A stretch of DNA of 64,000 nt from Bradyrhizobium iriomotense. Lineage in GTDB: Bacteria; Pseudomonadota; Alphaproteobacteria; Rhizobiales; Xanthobacteraceae. The stretch is taken from contig NZ_JAFCLP010000019.1 in the NCBI RefSeq assembly GCF_018129405.1, positions 62,001-126,000 of the forward strand. The letters are read 5' to 3'. Shown here piece after piece: positions 8,684-16,455 of this stretch (positions within the stretch are counted from its first letter, which is position 1; the number at the start of each line of letters is the position of its first letter). The notes under the pieces were generated by a model. It was not told where the DNA came from and made no database searches. It worked only from the letters and a program-made list of their open reading frames with translations. The translations under genes and the position numbers were made by a program.

Positions 8684-9682
8684 TCAGCGCGCCGTCGAGG
8701 CCGCCTGTGCTTCGGCCCGCTCCAGCTGACGGTGCGAGGCGTGGAAGACATCGTGGACGAGGCCGATCTTTTCCAAGCCCAGGATGATGAGGCCGTTGAG
8801 ATCGATCTCCCACCAGGCGTGCGAGATATAGGCGTCCCGCGGGAAGCGGTGGTGATTGTTGTGCAGACCCTCGCCGAAGGTGAGGATCGTGGTCACGAAC
8901 TCGTTGGTCGAGGCGTCGTCGACCTCGAAGCGGCGATAGCCGTAGGCGTGGCAGACCGAGCCGGTAAGCTGGCTGGTGAGGATCAGCAGATAGGCGCGGA
9001 GCAGGCCGGAGAACAGCACGCAGCCGATCATGGTGTGCACGCCGCCGAAGATGTAGCCGACCACGCCGGGGATGAACACAGCCGACATCCCGTACCAGAC
9101 CCAGCGGGTGCGCACGAAGAACATCGCGATGGGATCGGCGAGGATGTCCTTGGCGTAGTATTCGTTGTCGGTGGTTGCCTGGTCGAACACCCAGCTGCCC
9201 TGGGCATGCAGGAAGCCCTTGAGGGCGCTGGCATAGCGATTGCCGAAGCCGTCGAATTGCGGGCTGTGGGGATCGCCGACGTCGTCAGCGTAGAGATGAT
9301 GGCGGCGGTGGTTGGCGACCCATTTGGCGATCGAGCCCTGCACGGCCATCTGCGCAAGGGCGCAGAAGAAGACGCGCATGATCGGCCCGGTGCGGAAGCT
9401 GCGATGGACGAACAGGCGGTGCATGCCGGCGCCGATGCCGAACGTCGTCAGCGCGAACATCCAGGCGAACGTAAACAGCTCGACCTTGCCGACGCCTTGC
9501 GTGACGGCCCAGACGATGCCCGCGACCGCGCCGACATAGAGGATGCCGAGCAGGAGATAGCTCTCGCGCAGCTTGGCCTGGACCAGCGGTCCCTCGGTCA
9601 CGACCCCGGGTGGGAGCTGTGGCTTGGCCGCGGTGACGGTGGTCTTTGCGATTTCAGCCGGGGCGGACTCGGCGATGGACAT
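8684..9682 (-). CDS. Membrane fatty-acid (acyl-CoA type) desaturase
   Basis: This protein introduces a double bond into fatty acyl chains with a di-iron centre and oxygen. The 332-residue protein has all three histidine boxes of the delta-9 family: HRLFVH near residue 90, HRRHH near 127, and HNNHH near 275. Four hydrophobic segments lie between them. An ATG at 9682 was chosen; a GTG at 9712 is possible. No ferredoxin or reductase partner is adjacent. The motif spacing fits stearoyl-CoA desaturase-like enzymes, but the natural substrate in bacteria is uncertain. Confidence 0.92.
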   Translation of the reverse strand: MSIAESAPAEIAKTTVTAAKPQLPPGVVTEGPLVQAKLRESYLLLGILYVGAVAGIVWAVTQGVGKVELFTFAWMFALTTFGIGAGMHRLFVHRSFRTGPIMRVFFCALAQMAVQGSIAKWVANHRRHHLYADDVGDPHSPQFDGFGNRYASALKGFLHAQGSWVFDQATTDNEYYAKDILADPIAMFFVRTRWVWYGMSAVFIPGVVGYIFGGVHTMIGCVLFSGLLRAYLLILTSQLTGSVCHAYGYRRFEVDDASTNEFVTTILTFGEGLHNNHHRFPRDAYISHAWWEIDLNGLIILGLEKIGLVHDVFHASHRQLERAEAQAASTAR

Positions 9683-9804
9683 TCCGGGATTTCCAATACT
9701 TAAGGCCCGCACTGATTGCGGACGTACTGGGCCACACCCTATCGCGCAGGGGCCTCCGCCTCCAGCGTTTAGTTAAGAAAGAGTTAAGATCGGCCCGGCC
9801 GGTA

Positions 9805-10431
9805 TCAGGCTGACTGCGCCAGGGGCGAGCGAACGATCAGGCGGACGAGGTCGTCGCGCGACTGCTTTTCGGCGAACTTGACCGCGAAGCCAGTGTCGAA
9901 TTTGCGAATGACCCGCCCGACGCAGGCGCCGACCGCAAGCGCGGTTCCGACCGGTGGGTCGTATTCGCAGGAGATGGCGACGCCGGCGGTGGAGACGTCG
10001 ATGATGAAGCAGGGATGGATGCTGCCGTCGGCCAGCGTCAGCAGCGTGTGCGAGACCTGCGGAACGAAGCGGGCGTCACGCCGCAGCTCCTGGACGCTGG
10101 CGTCCTTCTGCTTCTTCTCGAGCCAGGTCAGCTTTTCCGACATCCAGGCCCGCCGCGCCCGCGTCATCTCGAGCTCCATCAGGAAGCCTGCCTTCAGCGT
10201 CGCGCTGATGGTGCACTGGAATTCGCCGAAATCCTGGAAGTAGGAGGTCACGCGCTCGCCGACCTTGCCGACGACGGGCACGTCCACGATCATCCGGAAC
10301 GGCGAGACGCGCTTGGTCCGGCAGGCGAAGGTGCGCAGCTGGCCCTCGCAATCGTACCAGCGCGGCAGCGAGTAGCTGCCGCTCACGGTGACTTCCACTG
10401 CTCGCTGCCTGAGGAACTCTGCGACGGACAT
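9805..10431 (-). CDS. PilZ-domain protein
   Basis: PilZ domains usually bind cyclic di-GMP. The C-terminal half shows RRDARF near residue 130, an RxxxR-like start with only part of the consensus, and DVSTAGVAISCEY near 160, the (D/N)xSxxG motif. The N-terminal half has PilZ-like beta-strand character (TKRVSPFRMIVDVPVVG), so two tandem domains are possible. The frame stays open upstream to 10866 but would overrun the next gene; MSVAEFLRQR at 10431 is the sensible start. Confidence 0.8.
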   Translation of the reverse strand: MSVAEFLRQRAVEVTVSGSYSLPRWYDCEGQLRTFACRTKRVSPFRMIVDVPVVGKVGERVTSYFQDFGEFQCTISATLKAGFLMELEMTRARRAWMSEKLTWLEKKQKDASVQELRRDARFVPQVSHTLLTLADGSIHPCFIIDVSTAGVAISCEYDPPVGTALAVGACVGRVIRKFDTGFAVKFAEKQSRDDLVRLIVRSPLAQSA

Positions 10432-10610
10432 GAACGCCAATCGGTTGCGGATGATTTCCGTAAATCCACGGTAGCCGTCAAATTCTAAGCAAATGATACC
10501 GTCGCTCAGGAGCAGGGGTAAATTTCCGGTAAATGCGCCGGGCGTTGCGCACCGTGATGCTCTCACAACATCGTCATTGCCGAGCGCGGCAGAAGCAACA
10601 GCTGCGGCAC

Positions 10611-11255
10611 TTATCCGAGCAGCACCACCAGGGCCAGCAGGCCGAGGCTGATCAGCAATTTGATCGTCAACCAGATCAGACCATCCGACCGGTGCTGCAA
10701 TCCGGACCATGCAAATGCGCGCCGGATCGCGAACGACCCGAACACTTCGAGGCAAGCGAACAGAAGGGCGATGCCGGCGATGACCGACCATGACTCGGCC
10801 GGAGGCATCCATTGCGCGACCAAGGCGGGGACCGAACCTTTCAGTGCGCCGAGCAGCGCGAACCATCCGAACCAGGACGCAAAGCCCTTGACGATATCTG
10901 GCCCGATCGCATCGGGCTCGAACCGGATGCCGGTCGCTGCCAGCATGCGCTCGATCCGGTCGCCGTCAGTGAAGAACAGGAAGGCGCCGACATAGAGAGG
11001 GATACGCGACATGAAGAGGATGGCGATGATGCCGAACAGCACGACGTGGCCGATGACGTCGCAGAGGATCTCCACATCATTCGTGCTTGGTGGCTTCGGT
11101 GCGGCCTGCCCCTGCGGCAGCGATCTAGCGCGCGCCATGTGCTCCAGCATCTTGGCGCGGCGCTCCGGCGCGTAGGGGGCGGCGCGGTGCATCCAGGGTG
11201 GCGGCTGCCCGGCAACGCCGAGCTGGCTGTCCGAGGGGGATTTGCGCTGCGCCAT
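10611..11255 (-). CDS. Membrane protein of unknown function
   Basis: This protein of about 214 residues has a hydrophilic, proline-rich N-terminus followed by four hydrophobic segments (around VIGHVVLFGIIAILFM, FGWFALLGALKG, VIAGIALLFACLEVF and LLISLGLLALVVLL). The start is uncertain; ATGs at 11255, 11282 and 11312 are in frame. It is upstream of the PilZ gene on the same strand but about 180 nt away. Confidence 0.65.
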   Translation of the reverse strand: MAQRKSPSDSQLGVAGQPPPWMHRAAPYAPERRAKMLEHMARARSLPQGQAAPKPPSTNDVEILCDVIGHVVLFGIIAILFMSRIPLYVGAFLFFTDGDRIERMLAATGIRFEPDAIGPDIVKGFASWFGWFALLGALKGSVPALVAQWMPPAESWSVIAGIALLFACLEVFGSFAIRRAFAWSGLQHRSDGLIWLTIKLLISLGLLALVVLLG

Positions 11256-11351
11256 GGGCCTGCACCGGTTCCAATCGAGCATTGGTCGGAGGCCAGGGGC
11301 GGGGAGGTTCACTGCAGGGGTAAATATCGCGGCCCTGTGCGGTCTCGCACG

Positions 11352-11426
11352 TGGCGCTCCCTAGCGGAATCGAACCGCTCTCTCCACCGTGAAAGGGTGG
11401 CGTCCTAACCGATAGACGAAGGGAGC
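11352..11426 (-). tRNA. tRNA-Glu (anticodon UUC)
   Basis: The minus strand folds as a full cloverleaf: acceptor arms GCTCCCT and AGGGAGC, anticodon stem-loop CCACCCTTTCACGGTGG with TTC, T-arm GCGGTTCGATTCCGC, and an encoded CCA end (11354-11352). Confidence 0.97.
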
Positions 11427-11651
11427 AAACGCAGGGCCCCGCCGCTTTGGGCGGCACGGCCGCCGACCACCTGAGTCGTACCCGGCGGCTTGCAGCGGGC
11501 GAACGTATAGTGGCCTTTGCGGCTGCGGGCAAGCCGTTCGGGAACGTCTTTTGGAACCGGTGGATAGCCTCGCCCCGGGATCATTCGGAGGCGATTTCAA
11601 CGGTTTCTTAGGGTTCCCTGAGCTAGCGCTGGAGGGGGAGAGTTTTCGCCG

Positions 11652-11906
11652 ATGCCACAACCCAAGAAGCGGGCCGCCCGCAAGCTGCTGTCGCGGCATG
11701 CCTGGATCACGCTCGACGGCGGGTTCGCGGCACGGCATTGCCTGGTCCAGGACATCTCCGAGACGGGCGCCAAGATCACCATGGACGACGACGCGAGCCA
11801 GCTGCCCGGCGTGATCCGGATGGCCTTCGCGCGCGATGCCCGTACCGGGCGGAGCTGCCAGGTGATCTGGCGCCGCGGCAAGTCGGCCGGCGTCAGGTTC
11901 ATCTGA
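11652..11906 (+). CDS. Single-domain PilZ protein
   Basis: This 84-residue protein carries RAARKLLSRHAW near residue 7 and the QDISETGAKI motif near residue 33, the hallmark of PilZ c-di-GMP receptors. It is about the minimum length for the fold. The start follows a GGAGGGGGAG tract. It is a separate gene from the longer PilZ protein at 9805-10431. Confidence 0.85.
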   Translation: MPQPKKRAARKLLSRHAWITLDGGFAARHCLVQDISETGAKITMDDDASQLPGVIRMAFARDARTGRSCQVIWRRGKSAGVRFI

Positions 11907-11954
11907 CCTCGCCCGCGGATGGCGCGCCGCGCCCGTCCGGGCTAGAAGGTCGGC

Positions 11955-12200
11955 ATGCGTGCGCTGCTCCTGATCCTGATCACGTTGCTCATCACGTCCG
12001 CGGCCGCGGCCGAGACGCTGCGCCTTCCCGCCGCCGAGCCGGCGCGGGCGGGCAAGGCGTTGCCGCTGAAGGACGCCTCCGCCACGGCGAAGGCGAATGC
12101 CTGCGCATCGTATGGAGCCGGCTTCCATCTGGTCGAGGCGACTGGGACCTGCGTGAAGATCGGCGGTGCGATCAGCGTCGACGCCGCCGTCAGGCGCTGA
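11955..12200 (+). CDS. Small exported protein with a porin-like N-terminal signature
   Basis: An 81-residue protein with a signal peptide (LLLILITLLITSAAAAE) and then a segment CASYGAGFHLVEATGTCVKI that matches the CxxYGxGFxxxxxTxTCxxIxG signature at the start of mature alphaproteobacterial porins. The protein stops where the barrel would begin. It is either a remnant of a porin duplication or a stand-alone small periplasmic protein. The next small gene starts 6 nt after its stop. Confidence 0.7.
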   Translation: MRALLLILITLLITSAAAAETLRLPAAEPARAGKALPLKDASATAKANACASYGAGFHLVEATGTCVKIGGAISVDAAVRR

Positions 12201-12205
12201 AGCGC

Positions 12206-12373
12206 ATGCCGCCGGACCTGTTGCGGCTCGACATCCTCGTCCCCGTGCTGGTGTATTGCGCGCTGCTGTGGTGGGTCGGCCGCGGCATGAGCTGGACGGC
12301 AAAGCTCGCCACCGCGGTCGTCACGCTCGTGCTGATCATCTGCGTGGTGCTGGTCGAGCGCGGCTGGCTCTAG
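12206..12373 (+). CDS. Small two-span membrane protein
   Basis: A 55-residue protein starting MPPDLLRLDILVPVLVYC with two hydrophobic helices (LVPVLVYCALLWWVG and LATAVVTLVLIICVVLV). It follows the preceding small exported protein by only 5 nt and is probably cotranscribed. No family is recognised. Confidence 0.6.
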   Translation: MPPDLLRLDILVPVLVYCALLWWVGRGMSWTAKLATAVVTLVLIICVVLVERGWL

Positions 12374-12570
12374 GCGCGGAGGTCTTGTTTGTTTGGACGC
12401 GTTTTCTTCACGCGAACCGGTATCCACTTCGCTCGAAAACGCTATGCAAACAAAAAACTGCGAAAACAACCCCATGCACAGTAGCCGTCAAGTCGCGCAG
12501 CGGCGGCGAACATTCGCGGCCGAACGGCGATTTTCCGTGCGCGCGTCGCGCTTTAAGCGCCGCCGCCGGC

Positions 12571-13209
12571 TCACGACATCGGGGGTGCGACGAACTGTGC
12601 AAATCCACCCCGCTTGCCGAGCTCGGCGAGCCAGCGCGTCAGGTTCGGCTGGGCCGGCCGGCTGATGCCCTCGACACCGAGCCAGCGCCGCGCGTAGGAG
12701 CCGATCGCGATATCGGCGAGCGTGAACTGGTCGCCCTCCATGAAACGGCGCGAGGCGAGCAGATTGTCGGCGATCGCCCAGACCTCGGCGGCGGCATCGG
12801 CATCGCGCTGCACCTGGATCATGTCGCGCTCGGCGGGCGCCGTGCGCACGATGCCCCAGAACACCGGGCGGTCGACCGGCTGCACTGCCGACAGCGTCCA
12901 GTCGAGCCAGCGGTCGACGCTGGTGCGCAGCCTCGGCGTGTCCGGATAGATCGGCGTGCCGCGCCCATGGGCCAGACAAAGATAGCGCATGATGGAGTTC
13001 GACTCCCACAGCACGAAGTCGCCCTCGACCAGCGTCGGGATCCGCGCATTGGGGTTCATCGCGAGATAGTCGGCCTCGCGGGTCTTGCCGTATTGCATGC
13101 CGGCGTCGATGCGCTCGTAGGCAAGGCCAAGCTCGGTGAGGCACCACAGCACCTTCTGCACGTTGATCGAATTGGCGCGGCCCCAGATTGTCGGCTTGGT
13201 GTCAGGCAT
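12571..13209 (-). CDS. Glutathione S-transferase family protein
   Basis: This 212-residue protein has the GST layout. The thioredoxin-like N-terminal domain includes IWGRANSINVQKVLW (Ser/Asn near residue 15 at the catalytic position), RIPTLVEGDFVLWESNSIMRYL (the cis-Pro and the ESxxI glutathione-binding motif near residue 68), and the all-helical C-terminal domain with FTLADIAIG near residue 150. The substrate is not predictable. It appears to be a single-gene unit. Confidence 0.92.
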   Translation of the reverse strand: MPDTKPTIWGRANSINVQKVLWCLTELGLAYERIDAGMQYGKTREADYLAMNPNARIPTLVEGDFVLWESNSIMRYLCLAHGRGTPIYPDTPRLRTSVDRWLDWTLSAVQPVDRPVFWGIVRTAPAERDMIQVQRDADAAAEVWAIADNLLASRRFMEGDQFTLADIAIGSYARRWLGVEGISRPAQPNLTRWLAELGKRGGFAQFVAPPMS

Positions 13210-13239
13210 GAAGCTTCTCCCCGCGGCGCACCCGGTGTC

Positions 13240-13324
13240 GTAGCCCGGATGGAGCGCAGCGCAATCCGGGGTTTGTTCGTGCGGCGAGACTGTCCCGGAT
13301 TACGCTTCGCTCCATCCGGGCTAC
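13240..13324. repeat. Interspersed palindromic repeat
   Basis: The left arm GTAGCCCGGATGGAGCGC.. (13240-13271) and the right arm ..GCTCCATCCGGGCTAC (13293-13324) are near-perfect inverted copies around a short loop. It lies just upstream of the GST gene and resembles the short intergenic palindromes common in Bradyrhizobium chromosomes. Confidence 0.75.
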
Positions 13325-13396
13325 GGTCCACCGCCGTGCGGGTGATAGCCGAATTTCGGATCGCGGAGGTCGGCGATTGCGCCGAGCCCCTCATGC

Positions 13397-13425
13397 AAAA
13401 AGCTCCGCCCGGGGCGGAGCTTTTT
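13397..13425 (-). terminator. Intrinsic terminator
   Basis: AGCTCCGCC (13401-13409) pairs with GGCGGAGCT (13413-13421), flanked by A and T runs on both sides. It lies directly downstream of the 26-residue membrane peptide gene on the minus strand and could act in both directions. Confidence 0.85.
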
Positions 13426-13446
13426 CATCGCATACTGAGCCCGACG

Positions 13447-13527
13447 TCAGTGGCCGAAGAACAGCCACAGCAGGATGATCACCGGGATCGGCACGCCCAG
13501 CATCCACAACAAGATTCCGCGTCCCAT
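13447..13527 (-). CDS. 26-residue membrane microprotein
   Basis: ATG at 13527 and TGA at 13449-13447 encode a single hydrophobic helix (GILLWMLGVPIPVIILLWLF, ending FGH). A perfect GGAGGAGA ribosome-binding site precedes the start and an intrinsic terminator follows the stop, so this looks like a genuine one-gene unit. Its function is unknown; membrane stress or small regulatory peptides are possible. Confidence 0.7.
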   Translation of the reverse strand: MGRGILLWMLGVPIPVIILLWLFFGH

Positions 13528-13612
13528 CGCGTTCTCCTCCAATCGTATCGTTGAGGAGTGAACGCCCCCGATACGGGCTTGTTCCTGCCGCGCGGGCCTT
13601 ACCGATCAGGCC

Positions 13613-14065
13613 TTACCAATGGCCGGTGTTCGGCATCGACAGCCACGGCTCCTGCGGCGGCTTCGGCTCGCCCTTCTGCAACAGCTCGATCGAGTGCAGG
13701 TCCGGCGAGCGCACGAAGGCCATGTTGCCGTCGCGCGGCGGACGGTTGATGGTGACGCCGGCCTTCTGCAGCTTCTCGCAGGTCGCGTAGATGTCGTCGA
13801 CCTCATAGGCGAGATGGCCGAAGAAACGGTCCTCGCCGTACTTCTCCTCGTCCCAATTGTAGGTGAGCTCGACCAGCGGCGCGCCGCGCGTCTTGGGCTG
13901 ATCCTTCAGCGCGTCGAGATCGTCCGACGAGCACAGGAACACCAGCGTGAACCGCCCCTTATCGTTCTCGATCCGCCGCACCTCCTTCAACCCCAGCGCA
14001 TCCTGGTAAAACTTCAGCGCGACATCGAGATTGCGCACGCGCAGCATGGTGTGGAGATAACGCAT
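13613..14065 (-). CDS. gloA: Glyoxalase/VOC family protein, lactoylglutathione lyase-like
   Basis: A 150-residue protein with two VOC beta-alpha-beta-beta-beta halves. Candidate metal ligands are His5 in [10 protein letters not shown], the Glu in VELTYNW near residue 67, His in [10 protein letters not shown] near 85, and Glu in LHSIELLQ near 133. Glyoxalase I converts the methylglyoxal-glutathione hemithioacetal to S-lactoylglutathione. The motif pattern fits GloA well, but other VOC functions cannot be excluded. Confidence 0.85.
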   Translation of the reverse strand: MRYLHTMLRVRNLDVALKFYQDALGLKEVRRIENDKGRFTLVFLCSSDDLDALKDQPKTRGAPLVELTYNWDEEKYGEDRFFGHLAYEVDDIYATCEKLQKAGVTINRPPRDGNMAFVRSPDLHSIELLQKGEPKPPQEPWLSMPNTGHW

Positions 14066-14333
14066 GGTTGTTGCTCCCTTTTGACGGATGGAGGGTTTTG
14101 CTTTGGGCCGGGACGGCGGGGGTAGGAGATAGCAGGAAAGTGGGAGGAGGGGCAGGGGGCGGCTGTGCGTGAGGGGGGAAGCAGCTCGCGGAGTCGCGCT
14201 AGCTCGAAGACTGATTGTTCGGTGCTGGGCCGTGATTTGAGAGGTCTGCTTGTCCAGCATGTCTGATTTGGTTCCCTCGCGCCTAGAATATAAACTTCTG
14301 GCGAACGACTTGGCGCTGTGCTTCATGGCGCCT
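14066..14333. other. Intergenic region at the left border of an accessory patch
   Basis: No gene is supported here. Base composition falls toward the right. GGCGC and GCGCC arms near 14312-14332 could form a short hairpin that may belong to the structured unit beginning after it. Confidence 0.4.
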
Positions 14334-14394
14334 TGCAGACTAGCTAGCTGCAAAACCATCAGCCGCGATGCATAACGGTGGGAAGGAGCTGAGC

Positions 14395-14442
14395 ATGCTG
14401 ATCTATCTAACGATCAACATCACCATCAACCGAAAACGTTGA
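14395..14442 (+). CDS. 15-residue leader-like peptide
   Basis: The ORF encodes [15 protein letters not shown] and starts 4 nt after GGAAGGAGCTGA, a strong ribosome-binding site. It has four Ile, two Leu and three Thr codons, like leader peptides of branched-chain or threonine operons, and its 3' half lies in the arm of a 9-bp hairpin. No biosynthetic gene follows, so it may be an orphaned leader or a small peptide gene in its own right. Confidence 0.5.
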   Translation: MLIYLTINITINRKR

Positions 14443-14505
14443 TGGTACTTGGGGTCGAGAGACCCCATTTAAGGTATTACTTTCGGTTAGATACTATTTT
14501 GAGAG

Positions 14506-14530
14506 GCCGTCCTTCGGGGCGGCTCTTTCG
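14506..14530 (+). terminator. Intrinsic terminator with UUCG tetraloop
   Basis: GCCGTCC (14506-14512), loop TTCG, GGGCGGC (14517-14523), followed by TCTTTCGTTTG. It ends the structured unit containing the 15-codon ORF. Confidence 0.75.
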
Positions 14531-14790
14531 TTTGTGCGCTTGACTGGGGTCGCTCGATCCGACGCGTCGCCTCTCCACCCGTGAGAATGCCGAAATTGCG
14601 GTGACACCGGGGCCTTTTCGGTCATAGCCCCTCACGCGAAGTGCGACCGCCAACCATGCTGCGCGCATAGCAACGAACACCGCCGCCATCTTGCCGTTGA
14701 CCAAATTACAGTCCAGCACTGTCACTGTGGTGCTGAAACGGCAATAGGCGGCCTTCGATGAGGGGCTTATTCTGCGACGAGGTCGGCTAG

Positions 14791-15228
14791 CTAGGCGGCG
14801 GGCTTGTTGCGCTTTTCCAAGTACGTCCCGACGATCGTAAGAATGGTCCCGAGCGCAAACAGGACAATAAAAGTATTCCGTGTCCGATGAAGGATGGGCG
14901 GGACTGCTAACTCGACATCAACTTTGCGATCCAGTTCCTCCCATTCGTCCTTTAGCATTCCCGCGATCCCCTTTTTCGACGGAGAGTTGTCAGGGGGCAC
15001 GCCCATGTTGAGCATGATGACGCGCTGATTTAGCAGGGCCATTTCGACAAGAGCGTTGATCCGGTTTTCCGATACCTCGTCTGCCATAGGTGCCATGACA
15101 AGAAGTTGGACACCGATCGAGCCGAGAATAAGAAGCTTCCCTATAAGATCGCAGGCAAGGTAAAGCGGCATCTTCATTTGGCGTCCCCAAGACAAAAGCC
15201 CCCGAAGGAGTTGTACCAATGCGTGCAC
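14791..15228 (-). CDS. Accessory two-span membrane protein
   Basis: This 145-residue protein has a hydrophobic helix near residue 25-47 (LACDLIGKLLILGSIGVQLLV), a charged middle region of about 65 residues, and a second helix near the C-terminus (FIVLFALGTILTIVGTYL), a hairpin topology. Its codon use and GC are lower than the chromosomal background. It lies 109 nt downstream of the trypsin-like protease gene on the same strand, so the two may form one unit. No family is recognised. Confidence 0.65.
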   Translation of the reverse strand: MHALVQLLRGLLSWGRQMKMPLYLACDLIGKLLILGSIGVQLLVMAPMADEVSENRINALVEMALLNQRVIMLNMGVPPDNSPSKKGIAGMLKDEWEELDRKVDVELAVPPILHRTRNTFIVLFALGTILTIVGTYLEKRNKPAA

Positions 15229-15323
15229 TCAGGCCTTGGCCCGAAAGGTGAACTAAAGCAAATGGTTGTGCTGCGTTGGCCGCGCAGCCAAGCATTTTGA
15301 GCGGGATATGAGGGTGATGCAAT

Positions 15324-15347
15324 GTCACCGTAACCAACTACGGTGAC
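15324..15347. repeat. Perfect inverted repeat at the end of the protease gene
   Basis: GTCACCGTA (15324-15332) and TACGGTGAC (15339-15347) form a 9-bp stem with a 6-nt loop that contains the protease stop codon. It may terminate or process the transcript; there is no T-tract. Confidence 0.5.
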
Positions 15348-16222
15348 CTCGCTCGGGGCGCAATGGAAGGATTAAGTCGGGGACGCTTTCCCAACTTTTT
15401 CGCAATCGACGCCCCAATTGAAGGGATAGCGTCGTCAAAGTATCTATGTATTGCGTGGACATTCTTTACTCGAAGCCACGCGTTTGTCTTAGTCGAGCTG
15501 ACCTGAAGTCCCATAAATGCAATGCCAGTTTTGGGCGTCCAGATTTTGGGAGCCTTGCTGGCAACACGGAATACAGGGCCGCCGCTTACTCCACCGACGA
15601 AAGGTGCGTCGACAGGTTTGTTGCCGTTGTAAGAGTCTGCTGCTGTCTTGTCGTAGTCCAAGATAACGTCGTACCGCGCGTCGTATTTTTTAACCCCTGT
15701 CGGCGCAGTCGAAAGTCGTTGAGTCGTTAGGCTCATGAATGACGCGCCGATCATTTCGCCTGTCTTTCGCTCTCGTATCTTGGGAAATCCTGCGACGAAA
15801 TAGAGAGAGTCGCGATCTGGGAGATCGAAGTGTTCGATGTCTATGAATTGCCACGTTAGCTTCAACTTTCGAACGAAAGCATCATCCAGGAGTTCAATTG
15901 CGATGATGTCGCCTGAGGTTGCCCTATTGCCGTGGGTGATGTGCACAAATTTTCGACCTAGCTTTCTGGGCTCAATGGTCGCTAGGTCAATTGGACCGAC
16001 AAGGCCATCGTAAGGAAATTCAGTGTGAGTCTTCTTGTCGTAGTCATCGAATAGATGTCGGGCGGTAAGGAGAAAGTGGCGGTCGCCATGTCGAAAAAGC
16101 ACACCACTGCCCAGGGTCTCTAGGCGATCGCCGTTTGTCCAGACGACGGGGTAGGTTACCGCCGCTAAGAACATGTCAATTGCTTTCCGTCCTTGATCTT
16201 GGACTTCACTCCCTATGGACAT
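15338..16222 (-). CDS. Trypsin-like serine protease, cytosolic, accessory
   Basis: A 294-residue protein with a trypsin-like fold: GSGVLFRHGDRHFLLTARHL with the catalytic His near residue 58, SGDIIAIELLDD with a probable Asp near 112, and GGVSGGPVF with the catalytic Ser near 232. There is no signal peptide, so it is probably intracellular. The start MSIGSEVQDQG at 16222 is the first plausible one; the frame stays open upstream only because it reads into the end of the neighbouring IS element. Low GC and the IS nearby mark it as acquired. Stand-alone proteases of this kind occur in defence loci, but also elsewhere. Confidence 0.7.
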   Translation of the reverse strand: MSIGSEVQDQGRKAIDMFLAAVTYPVVWTNGDRLETLGSGVLFRHGDRHFLLTARHLFDDYDKKTHTEFPYDGLVGPIDLATIEPRKLGRKFVHITHGNRATSGDIIAIELLDDAFVRKLKLTWQFIDIEHFDLPDRDSLYFVAGFPKIRERKTGEMIGASFMSLTTQRLSTAPTGVKKYDARYDVILDYDKTAADSYNGNKPVDAPFVGGVSGGPVFRVASKAPKIWTPKTGIAFMGLQVSSTKTNAWLRVKNVHAIHRYFDDAIPSIGASIAKKLGKRPRLNPSIAPRARSP

Positions 16223-16455
16223 TGCGGCCCGCTCTTTACGAATACAACCAAAAGATGTCGACGAGGCGTACCGCCCAAATCGTGCAATATCAAGCCTAAT
16301 TGCGGTGACGGTGCACTCAATTGGGCTGTCCGCTAAGCGTGGACTGAACCCGCAGAGCCGGCCGGGTGGGCGATGGCGAATAAATTGAATGCACTGGACT
16401 GCACCCCTGAAGTGAGACACGATAATTACAGTGACAGTGGGGTTGTCACGATGCG

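Larger units (their letters stand above)
14334..14530 (+). ncRNA. Structured leader-like RNA with a 15-codon ORF and its own terminator
   Basis: Several helices follow one another: TTGCAG/CTGCAA around 14333-14353, a closing helix TATCTAAC (14404-14411) with GTTAGATA (14486-14493), and inside it ACCATCAAC/GTTGATGGT (14422-14446) and GGGGTC/GACCCC with a GAGA loop (14451-14466). A terminator with a TTCG tetraloop (14506-14523) and a T-rich tail follow. It resembles an attenuator, but no gene follows on this strand. Whether it is transcribed is inference. Confidence 0.55.

Noticed and set aside
8040-8813. Minus-strand 257-codon frame
   Set aside because: It overlaps the desaturase end and the small gene at 8302-8544, is Arg/Ser/Pro-rich without motifs, and has no ribosome-binding site.
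14477-14725. Minus-strand 82-codon frame over the structured element
   Set aside because: Its C-terminal part is only the reverse reading of the terminator hairpin at 14506-14530, and there is no ribosome-binding site.
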